Position numbers and translations under genes: made by a program | Assembly (NCBI GenBank): GCA_944392485.1 | Contig: CALXWO010000005.1 | Coordinates: forward strand, 35,221-99,220 | Direction: 5' to 3' | Length of the DNA: 64,000 nucleotides | DNA from: an uncultured Clostridia bacterium | GTDB taxonomy: Bacteria > Bacillota > Clostridia > TANB77 > CAG-508 | The notes under the pieces: model-generated | Databases searched by the model: none | What the model saw: the letters and a program-made list of their open reading frames with translations, nothing else | Told to the model about the DNA's origin: nothing | Part shown: positions 46,613-55,235 of the stretch, piece after piece | Layout: each line of letters opens with the position of its first letter | How positions within the stretch are numbered: position 1 is the stretch's first letter

Positions 46613-47812
46613 TTATAATACTTTTGTTTGTTTTTGTCCATCTACGAATTTTAAATTTATTATATCATCTTTTTCTAAATCTTTTGAACTTTTAATAATT
46701 ACTCCATCTTTTTGTGCTAATATATATCCTCTTGTTAAAGTTTTTAAAGGACTTAAAGTATCTAACTTTGATATTACTTCTATTGCATTGTTTTTTGCGT
46801 CTTTTACTTTTGCTACAATTATGTTTTCTATTTGCTTAATTTTTAAATCTAATTTTATATATTCTTCTTTTATTTTTGATGTTGGATCTGTAAATACTTT
46901 TGATGCTATACATTTTTGATATCTCATTTTCATAAATTCTATTTTCTTTTTTAATGATATTTTGTATCTTTGCCTATATGTAACTAATTTTTTTTCTATT
47001 TCTTCTATATCTGGAACTGCAAGCTCTGCTGCTGCTGATGGTGTTGGTGCTCTTAAATCTGCTACAAAGTCTGATATGCTAAAATCTGTTTCATGTCCTA
47101 TTGCAGAAATTATTGGTATTTCAGAAGCATAAATAGCTTTAGCTGTTAATTCTTCATTAAATGGCCATAAGTCCTCTATTGAACCTCCACCTCTTGCAAT
47201 AATTAAAACATCTGCTAATTTTTTCTCATTCATTATATTTATAGCATTTGCTATTTCTATCTCTGCACCTTTTCCTTGTACAGGTATTGGAAATAATCTT
47301 ATATGCACATTTGGATTTCTTCTTGTTGAAACATTTATTATATCCCTTATTACTGAACCAGTTTGTGAAGAGAGTACACCAATAGTTTTGGGCATAAAAG
47401 GAATTTTTTTCTTATGTTCCTTAGAAAAATAACCTTCTTTTTCTAATTTTAACTTTAATTCTTCATATTTTTTGTACAAATCTCCTATGCCTTCTTCTTG
47501 CATTGCTTTTACATATATTTGGTATACACCATCTCTTTCAAATACAGCAACACTACCAAGAACAACTACTTTTGCACCATCTTTTGGAACAAAATTTAAA
47601 GTAGCGGTTGATGATTTAAACATAATGCATTTTATTAATGATTTATCATCTTTTAATGTAAAATACATATGTCCTGTATAATGGTGTTTAAAATTAGAGA
47701 TTTCTCCTTTTACATAAACACTATTTAAGTACTCATCTTCCGCTATTTTTTCTTTTATATATTTATTTAAATAACTTACTGTAATTGGTTCTGGTTTCAA
47801 ATTAATCCCCAT
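46613..47812 (-). CDS. xseA: Exodeoxyribonuclease VII large subunit
   Basis: 399 residues. An N-terminal OB-fold (VSYLNKYIKEKI...VKGEISNFKHHYTGHMYFTLKDD) is followed by the catalytic domain with LIIARGGGSIEDLWPFN and ISAIGHETDFSISDFVADLRAPTPSAAAELAVP. It degrades single-stranded DNA together with XseB. Placement after nusB is the common order in Firmicutes. Confidence 0.95.
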   Translation of the reverse strand: MGINLKPEPITVSYLNKYIKEKIAEDEYLNSVYVKGEISNFKHHYTGHMYFTLKDDKSLIKCIMFKSSTATLNFVPKDGAKVVVLGSVAVFERDGVYQIYVKAMQEEGIGDLYKKYEELKLKLEKEGYFSKEHKKKIPFMPKTIGVLSSQTGSVIRDIINVSTRRNPNVHIRLFPIPVQGKGAEIEIANAINIMNEKKLADVLIIARGGGSIEDLWPFNEELTAKAIYASEIPIISAIGHETDFSISDFVADLRAPTPSAAAELAVPDIEEIEKKLVTYRQRYKISLKKKIEFMKMRYQKCIASKVFTDPTSKIKEEYIKLDLKIKQIENIIVAKVKDAKNNAIEVISKLDTLSPLKTLTRGYILAQKDGVIIKSSKDLEKDDIINLKFVDGQKQTKVL

Positions 47813-47827
47813 CCTAGATTAAAACTA

Positions 47828-48226
47828 TTACTCTTTTACTACACTTGCAAGTACTCCATTAATAAATATGTGTGATGAATCTTCTCCATATTTTTTTGCA
47901 AGTTCTACTACTTCATTTATTACAACTTTAAAAGGTAATTTTTTATATTTTATTTCATATATTGCCAATTTTAAAAGTGCTAGATTTATTTTAGATATTC
48001 TTTCTATTTTCCAATCTTCTTTTAAGTTTTTTGAAATTTCTTGTGTTATACTTTCGCTGTTAGATATAGTTCCTTCTATAATGTCTTTAATATATTTTTT
48101 AGTTTCATTTGATTCTATATTATTATTTTCAAAAAATATATCCATGTCTTCTTTACTTATTTCTTTTTGTATTTCTTTTTGATATAACAACTTAAAAGCT
48201 AGCTCTCTTGATTCTGATCTATTCAT
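47828..48226 (-). CDS. nusB: Transcription antitermination factor NusB
   Basis: 132 residues with the NusB signatures [29 protein letters not shown] and [15 protein letters not shown]. It joins NusE/S10 on boxA RNA in rRNA antitermination. It lies in the Asp23-DUF2273-nusB-xseA block. Confidence 0.93.
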   Translation of the reverse strand: MNRSESRELAFKLLYQKEIQKEISKEDMDIFFENNNIESNETKKYIKDIIEGTISNSESITQEISKNLKEDWKIERISKINLALLKLAIYEIKYKKLPFKVVINEVVELAKKYGEDSSHIFINGVLASVVKE

Positions 48227-48251
48227 TTTTTCCTCCAGTTATTTATTCATT

Positions 48252-48455
48252 TTATAATTTGTCTATATATGATTTCATTTTATCTTTTACAAATTCTTTA
48301 TTGTGTTGAACATAATTTCCTATCAAAACACCAGCTATTATAATTATAATCCATAATAGCACTTTATGAAGATTTAGCAATAATGCTATTAATGCAACAA
48401 TTCCTCCAATTATTGCTCCCCTATACTTAATTAAAAAATTTTTAAATTCTTCCAT
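48252..48455 (-). CDS. DUF2273 small membrane protein
   Basis: 67 residues, two TM helices (about 11-50), with YRGAIIGGIVALIALLLNLH and a charged end. DUF2273 proteins co-occur with Asp23 and AmaP. It is co-transcribed with the flanking genes. Confidence 0.8.
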   Translation of the reverse strand: MEEFKNFLIKYRGAIIGGIVALIALLLNLHKVLLWIIIIIAGVLIGNYVQHNKEFVKDKMKSYIDKL

Positions 48456-48470
48456 ATTACATCCTTTTCC

Positions 48471-49031
48471 CTATTCTTTTATATTTGGCTCTTTTTTAAC
48501 ACTAACATTTTTTATTCTTATATTTACTTCTGTAACATCTAAATCTAAAGATTTTTTTATTGTTTCTTTAACATTCTTTTGTAGTTTGCTTGATAATTCT
48601 TTAATAATTGCATCTGGGTAAACAAATAGTGTAATATAAATTTTTACATGATTTTCTTCGTCTACTTCTACCTTTGTCATAACACTTTCTGCACTTTCAA
48701 AAGATTTTACAACTGTATTTGTAAGGCTTTCTATTGTATCTCTTGATACTAATAATTTTCCATTGTCGTTTTCTAATAAAATTCCATCTTTTCCTTGTGC
48801 TCTTTCTTTTGAAAAAGAATTAAAGAAAATTGATTTTATTGCAAGAATTATTAAAACAATTGATATTCCTAATGCAATATTTCTTGTTACTACATCTGTT
48901 GCTAAAAATAATATTCCACCTAGTGCAAGGTCTATACCTAACCATCCAAATGCTAATAGGCAAACTAATAACGATAATACTAAAATAATTATTGAAAATA
49001 ATATTAAATTAAACTTGTCCAAAAATTTCAT
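48471..49031 (-). CDS. amaP: Alkaline shock response membrane anchor protein (AmaP-like)
   Basis: 186 residues with two N-terminal TM helices (about 8-65) and a soluble region that resembles the Asp23-like core: ISRDTIESLTNTVVKSFESAESV and VKIYITLFVYPDAIIKELSSKLQKNVKETIKKSLDLDVTEVNIRI (quoted in parts by position about 95-175). It would tether the Asp23 protein encoded upstream to the membrane. Confidence 0.82.
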   Translation of the reverse strand: MKFLDKFNLILFSIIILVLSLLVCLLAFGWLGIDLALGGILFLATDVVTRNIALGISIVLIILAIKSIFFNSFSKERAQGKDGILLENDNGKLLVSRDTIESLTNTVVKSFESAESVMTKVEVDEENHVKIYITLFVYPDAIIKELSSKLQKNVKETIKKSLDLDVTEVNIRIKNVSVKKEPNIKE

Positions 49032-49066
49032 TTTTTATTTCTCCCTTCTAACTCTGCTTTGCACAA

Positions 49067-49489
49067 TTATTCTTTGTTTGCTATTTCTGGTTGTGCTTGT
49101 TCTTCTTTTTCTTCTGATGTTTTTACTCCTTGTACATGAACATTTACACTAGATACAGCTAATCCTGTCATTGCTTCTACAGCTTTTTTTACTCTGTTTT
49201 GTATTTCAAATGCAACATCTGGTATTCTTACACCATATTCAACAATAATATTTACATCTATTTTTGCTTCTTTTGACGATAAGTCTACCTTTATACCTTT
49301 AGATAAATTTTTCTTTCCACTTAAAACTTCAGAGATTCCGCCTGCAAAACCTCCTGCCATTCCTGCAACTCCGCTTACTTCTGAAACAGCCTTTCCAGCA
49401 ATTACTGCAACAACATCATCTGCAATTTCTATGCTTTCATTAGATGTTTCTTCTTTCTCTATTATATCTTCTTTTTTTTCTTCTTCCAT
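49067..49489 (-). CDS. Asp23/Gls24 family envelope stress protein
   Basis: 140 residues. The family core is clear: IEIADDVVAVIAGKAVSEVSGVAG, VDLSSKEAKIDVNIIVEYGVR, FEIQNRVKKAVEAMTGLAVSSVNVHVQGV. Acidic Lys/Glu-rich ends. It starts the Asp23-AmaP-DUF2273 module, with AGGAGGTAATTTTA upstream. It sits after spoIIP and a terminator. Confidence 0.9.
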   Translation of the reverse strand: MEEEKKEDIIEKEETSNESIEIADDVVAVIAGKAVSEVSGVAGMAGGFAGGISEVLSGKKNLSKGIKVDLSSKEAKIDVNIIVEYGVRIPDVAFEIQNRVKKAVEAMTGLAVSSVNVHVQGVKTSEEKEEQAQPEIANKE

Positions 49490-49511
49490 TAAAATTACCT
49501 CCTAAAATAAA

Positions 49512-49549
49512 ATTGATATACTTATTTAAGATAGTATAAGTATATCAAT
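49512..49549 (-). terminator. Terminator between spoIIP and the Asp23 gene
   Basis: ATTGATATACTTATACTATC...AAGTATATCAAT followed by TTTATTTT, then the AGGAGG site of the next gene. Confidence 0.7.
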
Positions 49550-49581
49550 TAACTTGTTTTTTTACAACTATTTTTTAAAAT

Positions 49582-50731
49582 TTATTTACATACTTCTTCT
49601 AAAACATTAGCAAGGCATTGCATGCTTACAATACATTGTTCCATTGTGTTACCTGTTGCACCTACCTCTATAATAGATGCACCTTTAGCTAGATGTTGAT
49701 TATATCGTGAATTTCTAAGTATTATTGGTCTAAATAGCCCTGGATACATTTCGTTTGCCTTTTCTTGTATTTTTATTGCTATTTTTAAGTTTGTATTCCA
49801 ATTAGAATGTTCTAGTCCTCCTCCATCTGTTCCTATTACAAACATAAGCTGTGCGGCATACATATCATCAACCTTTACACTTGGTGCATATGTACTACTG
49901 CTTCCTACTGCATCTCTATGAATATCAAATACCAATTCTGTATCTTCGCCTACTAATAGTTCTTGCACTGTTGCCAAAGACCTATCGTAAGATCCTGAAT
50001 ATGCCGGATAATCATGGTAAGTAGTATTATGCGAAACATTAAATCCTTTTTTTGTTAAAAAATTGCTTAATTCTGTTCCTACTCGTGCAACACTATAATT
50101 TAAATCTGTTGTTCTAAAATTTCCAGATGCAGTATATTCATAGCCGTTTACTAGGAGTATAACTTTCACATGTGTGTGTATGATATATTAAAACATCTTT
50201 TTTGTTATTAATATCTACATCTGGTGTTAACATTTTTTCTGTTAGCTCATATTTACTTTGATTATTTATTTGCACACTTCCATATGAAGTTGTATATTTT
50301 GCTTTAATATTATTTTCTGAAACTTCTTCTGTTTTTGCATCTTTAGAAATTTGTGTGTACTGGTTAGCAAGTTCTTCTATGTCATCTTGAGTTAATTCAT
50401 CTTCATTAATTACTAAATCAGTATCATCCAATATTGATTTATCTAATATTCCTGCTCCCATTGCTAATATTTTATCATTTGTTAAAACATTAATTTCTTT
50501 TGTATTATTTTTATTGTATGACATTAAAGGAATTACTATATCTAAGCAATTAATTAATGAAGAGTTTTCTATTTTAGAAATACTATTTTGCATACTTTTT
50601 GATATTACATTTTCTTCTGGTTTATCTTGTATTTTAAATATTTGTACTCCAATATATATTAATAATAGCAATGTTCCTATTTTTATAGCATATTTTATAA
50701 TATCTTTAATGTTTATTACCGCTATATTCAT
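49582..50731 (-). CDS. spoIIP: Stage II sporulation protein P (needs +1 shift)
   Basis: With a +1 shift at CGG 50146 it has 382 residues: an N-terminal TM helix (about 11-28) and the C-terminal amidase/endopeptidase domain. IYHTHTCESYTPS ends the first frame and GYEYTASGNFRTTDLNYSVA starts the second, contiguous in SpoIIP. The catalytic His/Glu and FDIHRDAVG motifs are present. SpoIIP digests septal peptidoglycan during engulfment, so the organism is spore-forming. A terminator follows. Confidence 0.88.
50144..50146 (-). other. In-frame CGG, +1 frameshift site in spoIIP
   Basis: Codons read AGT AAA CGG CTA TGA. Skipping the C gives AAA GGC TAT GAA, removing the stop and entering the second half of SpoIIP. 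Confidence 0.85.
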
Positions 50732-50792
50732 ATGTAACTCTCCTAAAAAAATAATTACTATTTAATATATATTCATAAAATTTAATAATATG

Positions 50793-50822
50793 AAAAAAAG
50801 AATAGGTTGTCCTATTCTAACT
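50793..50822 (-). terminator. hisS terminator
   Basis: AGAATAGGACAACCTATTCT followed by TTTTTTTC on the minus strand, ahead of spoIIP. Confidence 0.75.
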
Positions 50823-50857
50823 TGTGATTTAACTGATTAAATTAATTGCAAATATTT

Positions 50858-50884
50858 GTAGGGGCGAACACAGTTCGCCCCTAC
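50858..50884 (-). repeat. GTAGGGG palindromic repeat, perfect copy
   Basis: GTAGGGGCGAAC TGT GTTCGCCCCTAC, perfect arms of 12, between hisS and its terminator. Confidence 0.75.
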
Positions 50885-50929
50885 ACATCCAAATTCCAAA
50901 TGATAAATGCCAATTACACAAATTACAAT

Positions 50930-52243
50930 TTATTTTATTAATTTTTTTATAATCTCTTCTATTGGCATTTGTTCTTGTGTACCTTTGTTCATGTCTTTTA
51001 TAGTTAATAATCCAGATTTTATTTCGTCTTCTCCTATAACAATTACATATGGTATTTTTAATCTGTCTGCATATTTGAATTTTGATTTAATTTTTTTATT
51101 ATCAAAGTATATTTCTGTATTTATATTAGCATTCCTTAATTCGTTTGCAATTTCAATTGCTTTACTTAAATCTTCTACCATAGATATAACTAGCACATCA
51201 GATATAGAATTTTTATCTGCTTTTATTAATCCAATATCATTTAAAATAAAAAACAATCTCGTAAGTCCTATAGACATTCCTACCCCTGGTAGCTTTTTAT
51301 CTGTATAATATCCTGCTAAATCATTATATCTTCCTCCAGAACATATACTACCTATAGATTTATAATTATTTAAAAATGTTTCATAAACTGTACCTGTATA
51401 ATAATCCAAACCTCTTGCAATACTTAAATCTATTTTAAAGGCTTCTTCTGGAACATTAAATAATCTAATATATTTAACAACTTCTTTTAATTCACTAACA
51501 CCTGCATTAAATAATTCATTATCTATTTCAAAGTCTTCTAACTTTTGTAACATTTGGTCTGTTGTTCCATTTATTTTTATAAACTCTACTATTTTATTTA
51601 TGCTTTCTTCACTCATATTGTAGTCATCTTTAAATATTGCAATTACAGTTTCTTTTCCTATTTTTTCTATTTTATCTATTGTTCTCATTATATCTACTGA
51701 TTTTTCTTTAACATCTGCTGCTTCAAACAATCCATTTAGTATTTTTCTATTATTAATATGTATTGTAAAATTGTCTAATCCTAAACTTTTAAATGTTTCG
51801 TACATAACAGCAGGTATTTCGGCATCATTAATTATATTTAGATTTTCATCACCAATTATATCTATATCGCATTGATAGAACTCTCTAAATCTTCCTCTTT
51901 GTGCTCTTTCTCCTCTGTATACTTTTCCTATTTGATATCTCCTAAATGGAAAAGTAATTTCGTTATAATATTCTGCAACATATTTTGCAAGTGGAACAGT
52001 TAGGTCAAATCTTAATGTTAAATTATTGTCTCCTTTTGTAAAATTATATAATTGCTTTTCTGTTTCTCCTCCAGCTTTTGCAAGTAATACTTCTGAAGAT
52101 TCTATTACTGGTGTATCTATTGGTAAAAAGCCAAATTTTTCGTATGATGCTCTTATTTTGTCTTGCATTTGATTAAATAGTACTTGTTCGTTTGGAAGTA
52201 ATTCCATAAATCCTGACAATGTTTTTGGTTGTACTTTGTTCAT
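50930..52243 (-). CDS. hisS: Histidyl-tRNA synthetase
   Basis: 437 residues. Motif 2 YRGERAQRGRFREFYQCD, the HisRS-specific ARGLDYYTGTVYE and motif 3 GVGMSIGLTRL are intact, with the C-terminal anticodon-binding domain (about 330-437). The stop TAA lies in the TIR-like sequence TAAATTGTAATTTG shared with the repeats at 6825 and 45720. Confidence 0.97.
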   Translation of the reverse strand: MNKVQPKTLSGFMELLPNEQVLFNQMQDKIRASYEKFGFLPIDTPVIESSEVLLAKAGGETEKQLYNFTKGDNNLTLRFDLTVPLAKYVAEYYNEITFPFRRYQIGKVYRGERAQRGRFREFYQCDIDIIGDENLNIINDAEIPAVMYETFKSLGLDNFTIHINNRKILNGLFEAADVKEKSVDIMRTIDKIEKIGKETVIAIFKDDYNMSEESINKIVEFIKINGTTDQMLQKLEDFEIDNELFNAGVSELKEVVKYIRLFNVPEEAFKIDLSIARGLDYYTGTVYETFLNNYKSIGSICSGGRYNDLAGYYTDKKLPGVGMSIGLTRLFFILNDIGLIKADKNSISDVLVISMVEDLSKAIEIANELRNANINTEIYFDNKKIKSKFKYADRLKIPYVIVIGEDEIKSGLLTIKDMNKGTQEQMPIEEIIKKLIK

Positions 52244-52278
52244 TATACTTATTCTCCCCTCTATATATAAACTTCTTT

Positions 52279-52928
52279 TTAATATTGTTTTGGTTTTAGT
52301 TCTAAATAAATTGGTTCTTCTTCTTTAATCATTGTTGATTTTCCGATGGCCGTGGGTATACTATTACACTTTCTGGTAATTTCATTAATTTTTCTGTTAT
52401 TGACTCTATTATTTCTTCAAAATTTCCTGTTGGAAGATCTGTTCTTCCCCATGAGCCTCTAAACATTGTATCTCCAGAAAATAATATTTTTTCATTTTCT
52501 TGGTATACACTTATTCCACCTTTTGTATGCCCCGGCGTATGAATAATCTTAAACTCTAAATCCCCTATATGAATTAAATCATTATCATTAAGTCTAGAAT
52601 CTGCTTCTATTGTAACTTCTCCAATTCCAATATAGCTAGATAAATTAATAAGTGGGTTTTTAAGTCCTGGTTCATCTTCTATATGAATTAAAACTTTCCC
52701 TCCAAATTTTTCTTTTAATTCTTTTACTCCCCCTATGTGGTCACCGTGGCAATGTGTAAGCAATATATATTTTACTTTTGCATGTAATGTGTTTAGCATT
52801 TCACCTATTTTACCTATGTCTCCACCTGGATCTATTACCATAGTTTCTTTAGTTTTTTCATCTTGCACAATATAGCAATTTGTTTCTCCTACATTGCCAA
52901 CATTTATTTTAATTCTCTTTAATATCAT
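52279..52928 (-). CDS. Metallo-beta-lactamase-fold hydrolase (needs two +1 shifts)
   Basis: With two +1 shifts (CGG 52352 and 52345) it has 215 residues. THCHGDH is the metal-binding motif of the glyoxalase II-like group, with GDTMFRGSWGRTDLP further on. The shifted end reads VYPGHGKSTMIKEEEPIYLELKPK, matching the conserved PGHG-ST end of the family. The unshifted ORF ends PRPSENQQ, unlike any relative. Start at 52928 with AAGGAAGAGGTACAA upstream. Confidence 0.87.
52343..52345 (-). other. In-frame CGG, second +1 frameshift site in MBL gene
   Basis: After the first shift, codons read GGC CAT CGG AAA. Skipping the C gives CAT GGA AAA TCA, i.e. HGKS. Confidence 0.83.
52350..52352 (-). other. 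In-frame CGG, first +1 frameshift site in MBL gene
   Basis: Codons read TAC CCA CGG CCA. Skipping the C gives CCA GGC CAT, i.e. PGH. Confidence 0.85.
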
Positions 52929-52960
52929 TTGTACCTCTTCCTTTTAAAATCAATTATATC

Positions 52961-53009
52961 TGTGGGGTCAAATTTCATTCGCTCGATGGCGACCAAAGGT
53001 CGCCCCTAC
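52961..53009 (-). repeat. Composite GTAGGGG repeat
   Basis: GTAGGGGCGACCTTTGGTCGCC followed by ATCGAGCGAATG...; first half identical to 36503-36546. It fills the rel to MBL gap. Confidence 0.65.
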
Positions 53010-53017
53010 ATTTTACT

Positions 53018-55221
53018 TTATTTTTTACGTTTAACCTCATATACACTATCTACTTTTCTAATTGCCTTTATTACTTTATTTAACTGCTCTACATTTTCTA
53101 CTTCTATTGTTATTTCAATTGTTGCAATTCTTTCCTTGCTCGTTTTAGTGTTTACTGCCATTATATTTATTTTTTGTGTACCTATTTCTCTTACAATATC
53201 AGAAAGCAAGCCAGTTCTATCATTTGAAAGCACTTCTATATCAACATTATATGCTCCATCAGTTTTTTCGTTATACCAAGAAACATCTATTATACGATTC
53301 TCATCTTGCAATAGCTCTTGAACATTTTTACAATCTGTTCTATGAATAGATACACCTCTTCCTTTTGTAATATAACCTATAATATCGTCACCTGGAACTG
53401 GATTACAACATCTTGAAAATTTTACTAAACAATTATCTATACCTTTTACAACAACTCCAGATTTTGGTGCTTTTCTTGATACAGATTTATTTGCTGTTAG
53501 TTCTTGTATTTTTGCCTCTATTGTTTCTTCTTCATGCTCTTTTTTATATTCTTCTAATAATCTTGTAATAATCTTACCTGGAGATATTGCTCCAAATCCT
53601 ATGCTTGCATACATATCATCAGTGGTCGAATAATTATACCTATCTAGTACTTTGTTTACCCATTCTGTTTTAAATAAATCACTATGTGCCATACCAATTC
53701 TTTTTATTTCTCTATCTAAAATATCTTTTCCTCTTGCAATATTTTCTTCTCTTTCAGCTTTTTTAAACCATTGTTGTATTTTTGTTTTTGCACTAGAACT
53801 TTTTACAAATTTAAGCCAATCTCTACTTGGACCTTTTGGTGTATCTGATGTTATTATTTCTACAATGTCGCCGCTTTTTAATTTTGTAACAATTGGCATC
53901 ATTTTACTGTTTATTTTACAGCCTACCATTCTATGGCCTACTTCTGCATGTATAGAATATGCAAAATCTATAGGTGTAGAATCTCTTGGTAATACTTTTA
54001 TTTCTCCTCTTGGAGTAAATACATAAACTTCATCTTCAAACAATTCTGTTTTTAGGGTTTTTAAAAACTCGTCTGGGTCCTGCATATCTTTTTGCCATTC
54101 TAATGTTTCTCTAAGCCATGCAAGCTTGTCATCAGTAACTACAACATTAGATTTTTTACCTGTTTTATTATTTGCCTCTTTATATGCCCAATGTGCTGCT
54201 ATACCAAATTCAGCTACCCTATGCATGTCCCAAGTACGAATTTGTACTTCAAATGGTGTACCATTTGGTCCTATTAAAGTTGTGTGGATTGATTGGTACA
54301 TATTAGGTTTTGGTACTGATATATAATCTTTAAAACGTCCTGGCATTGGATTGTATAGTTCATGCACTACTCCGAAGTGCAGCATAACAGTCTTTAACAG
54401 AATTTACAATTATACGAAGTGCAAACAAATCATATACTTGGTCAAGAGTTATATTGTCTCTTTTCATTTTTCTATAAATACTATATAGATGTTTTGCCCT
54501 TCCTGTTATTTCTGCTTTTATATTTTCTTTTTCTAGTTCTACTTTTATCTGTTTCATTATTTTATCTATAAATTCCAGGCGTTCTTCTCTTTTCTTCTCT
54601 ATTCCCAATACTAATTCTCTATATTCTTCTGGATATAAGTATCTAAAAGATAAATCTTCCAATTCCCATTTTAGTGAATAGATACCCAATCTATTTGCAA
54701 GAGGAGCATATAAATCCATCGTTTCTTTTGCATTTGCTATTTGTCTATCTCTAGTTAAATAACTTAGTGTTCTCATATTATGAAGTCTATCCGCTAGTTT
54801 TATTAATATAACCCTTATATCTCTTCCCATTGCTAAGAACATTTTTCTGTAATTTTCTACTTGTTGTTCTTCTATACTAGAATATTGAATTTTTCCGTAG
54901 TTTAGTTACCCCATCTACCATATCAGCAATTTCTTCTCCAAATTCGTTAACAATGTCTTCGTGGGTAACTGGTGTATCTTCAACTACATCATGTAATAGT
55001 GCTGCACAAATTGTGCTATCGTCAAGCTCTAAATCTGCTAATATATATGCTACTTCTAATGGATGGCAAATATATTTTTCACCAGATACTCTATTTTGGT
55101 CTTTGTGATTTTTTTCTGCAAATTTATATGCTTTTTTTATTAGTTCTATATTAGATTTTGGATTGTTTTGCTCCATTTTTTTTATAATTTTTTCAATTGT
55201 AACCGGCTCTTTACTTTGCAT
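53018..55221 (-). CDS. rel: Bifunctional (p)ppGpp synthetase/hydrolase Rel (needs two +1 shifts)
   Basis: With +1 shifts at CGG 54897 and 54374 the product has 733 residues, the full length of long RSH proteins. The HD hydrolase (LLHDVVEDT), synthetase (KPNMYQSIHTT, EVQIRTWDMHRVAEFG), TGS (VYVFTPRGEIKVLP), and ACT (VEVLSNDRTGLLSDIV-like end) domains follow in order. Shifted junctions give GVTKLGKIQYSS and [22 protein letters not shown], both textbook Rel. Unshifted frames are three fragments. It controls the stringent response. recJ lies just upstream, 15 nt away. Confidence 0.93.
54372..54374 (-). other. In-frame CGG, second +1 frameshift site in rel
   Basis: Codons read GCA CTT CGG AGT. 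Skipping the C gives CTT GGA GTA GTG, i.e. LGVV. Confidence 0.88.
54895..54897 (-). other. In-frame CGG, first +1 frameshift site in rel
   Basis: Codons read AAA CTA CGG AAA. Skipping the C gives CTA GGA AAA ATT, i.e. LGKI. Confidence 0.88.
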
Positions 55222-55235
55222 ATATACTTCCTTCC

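Noticed and set aside
50138..54842. Stop-codon readthrough (selenocysteine or reassigned TGA/TAG) at the gene breaks
   Set aside because: The continuation is in the +1 frame before the stop, so reading the stop as sense would not restore the proteins.
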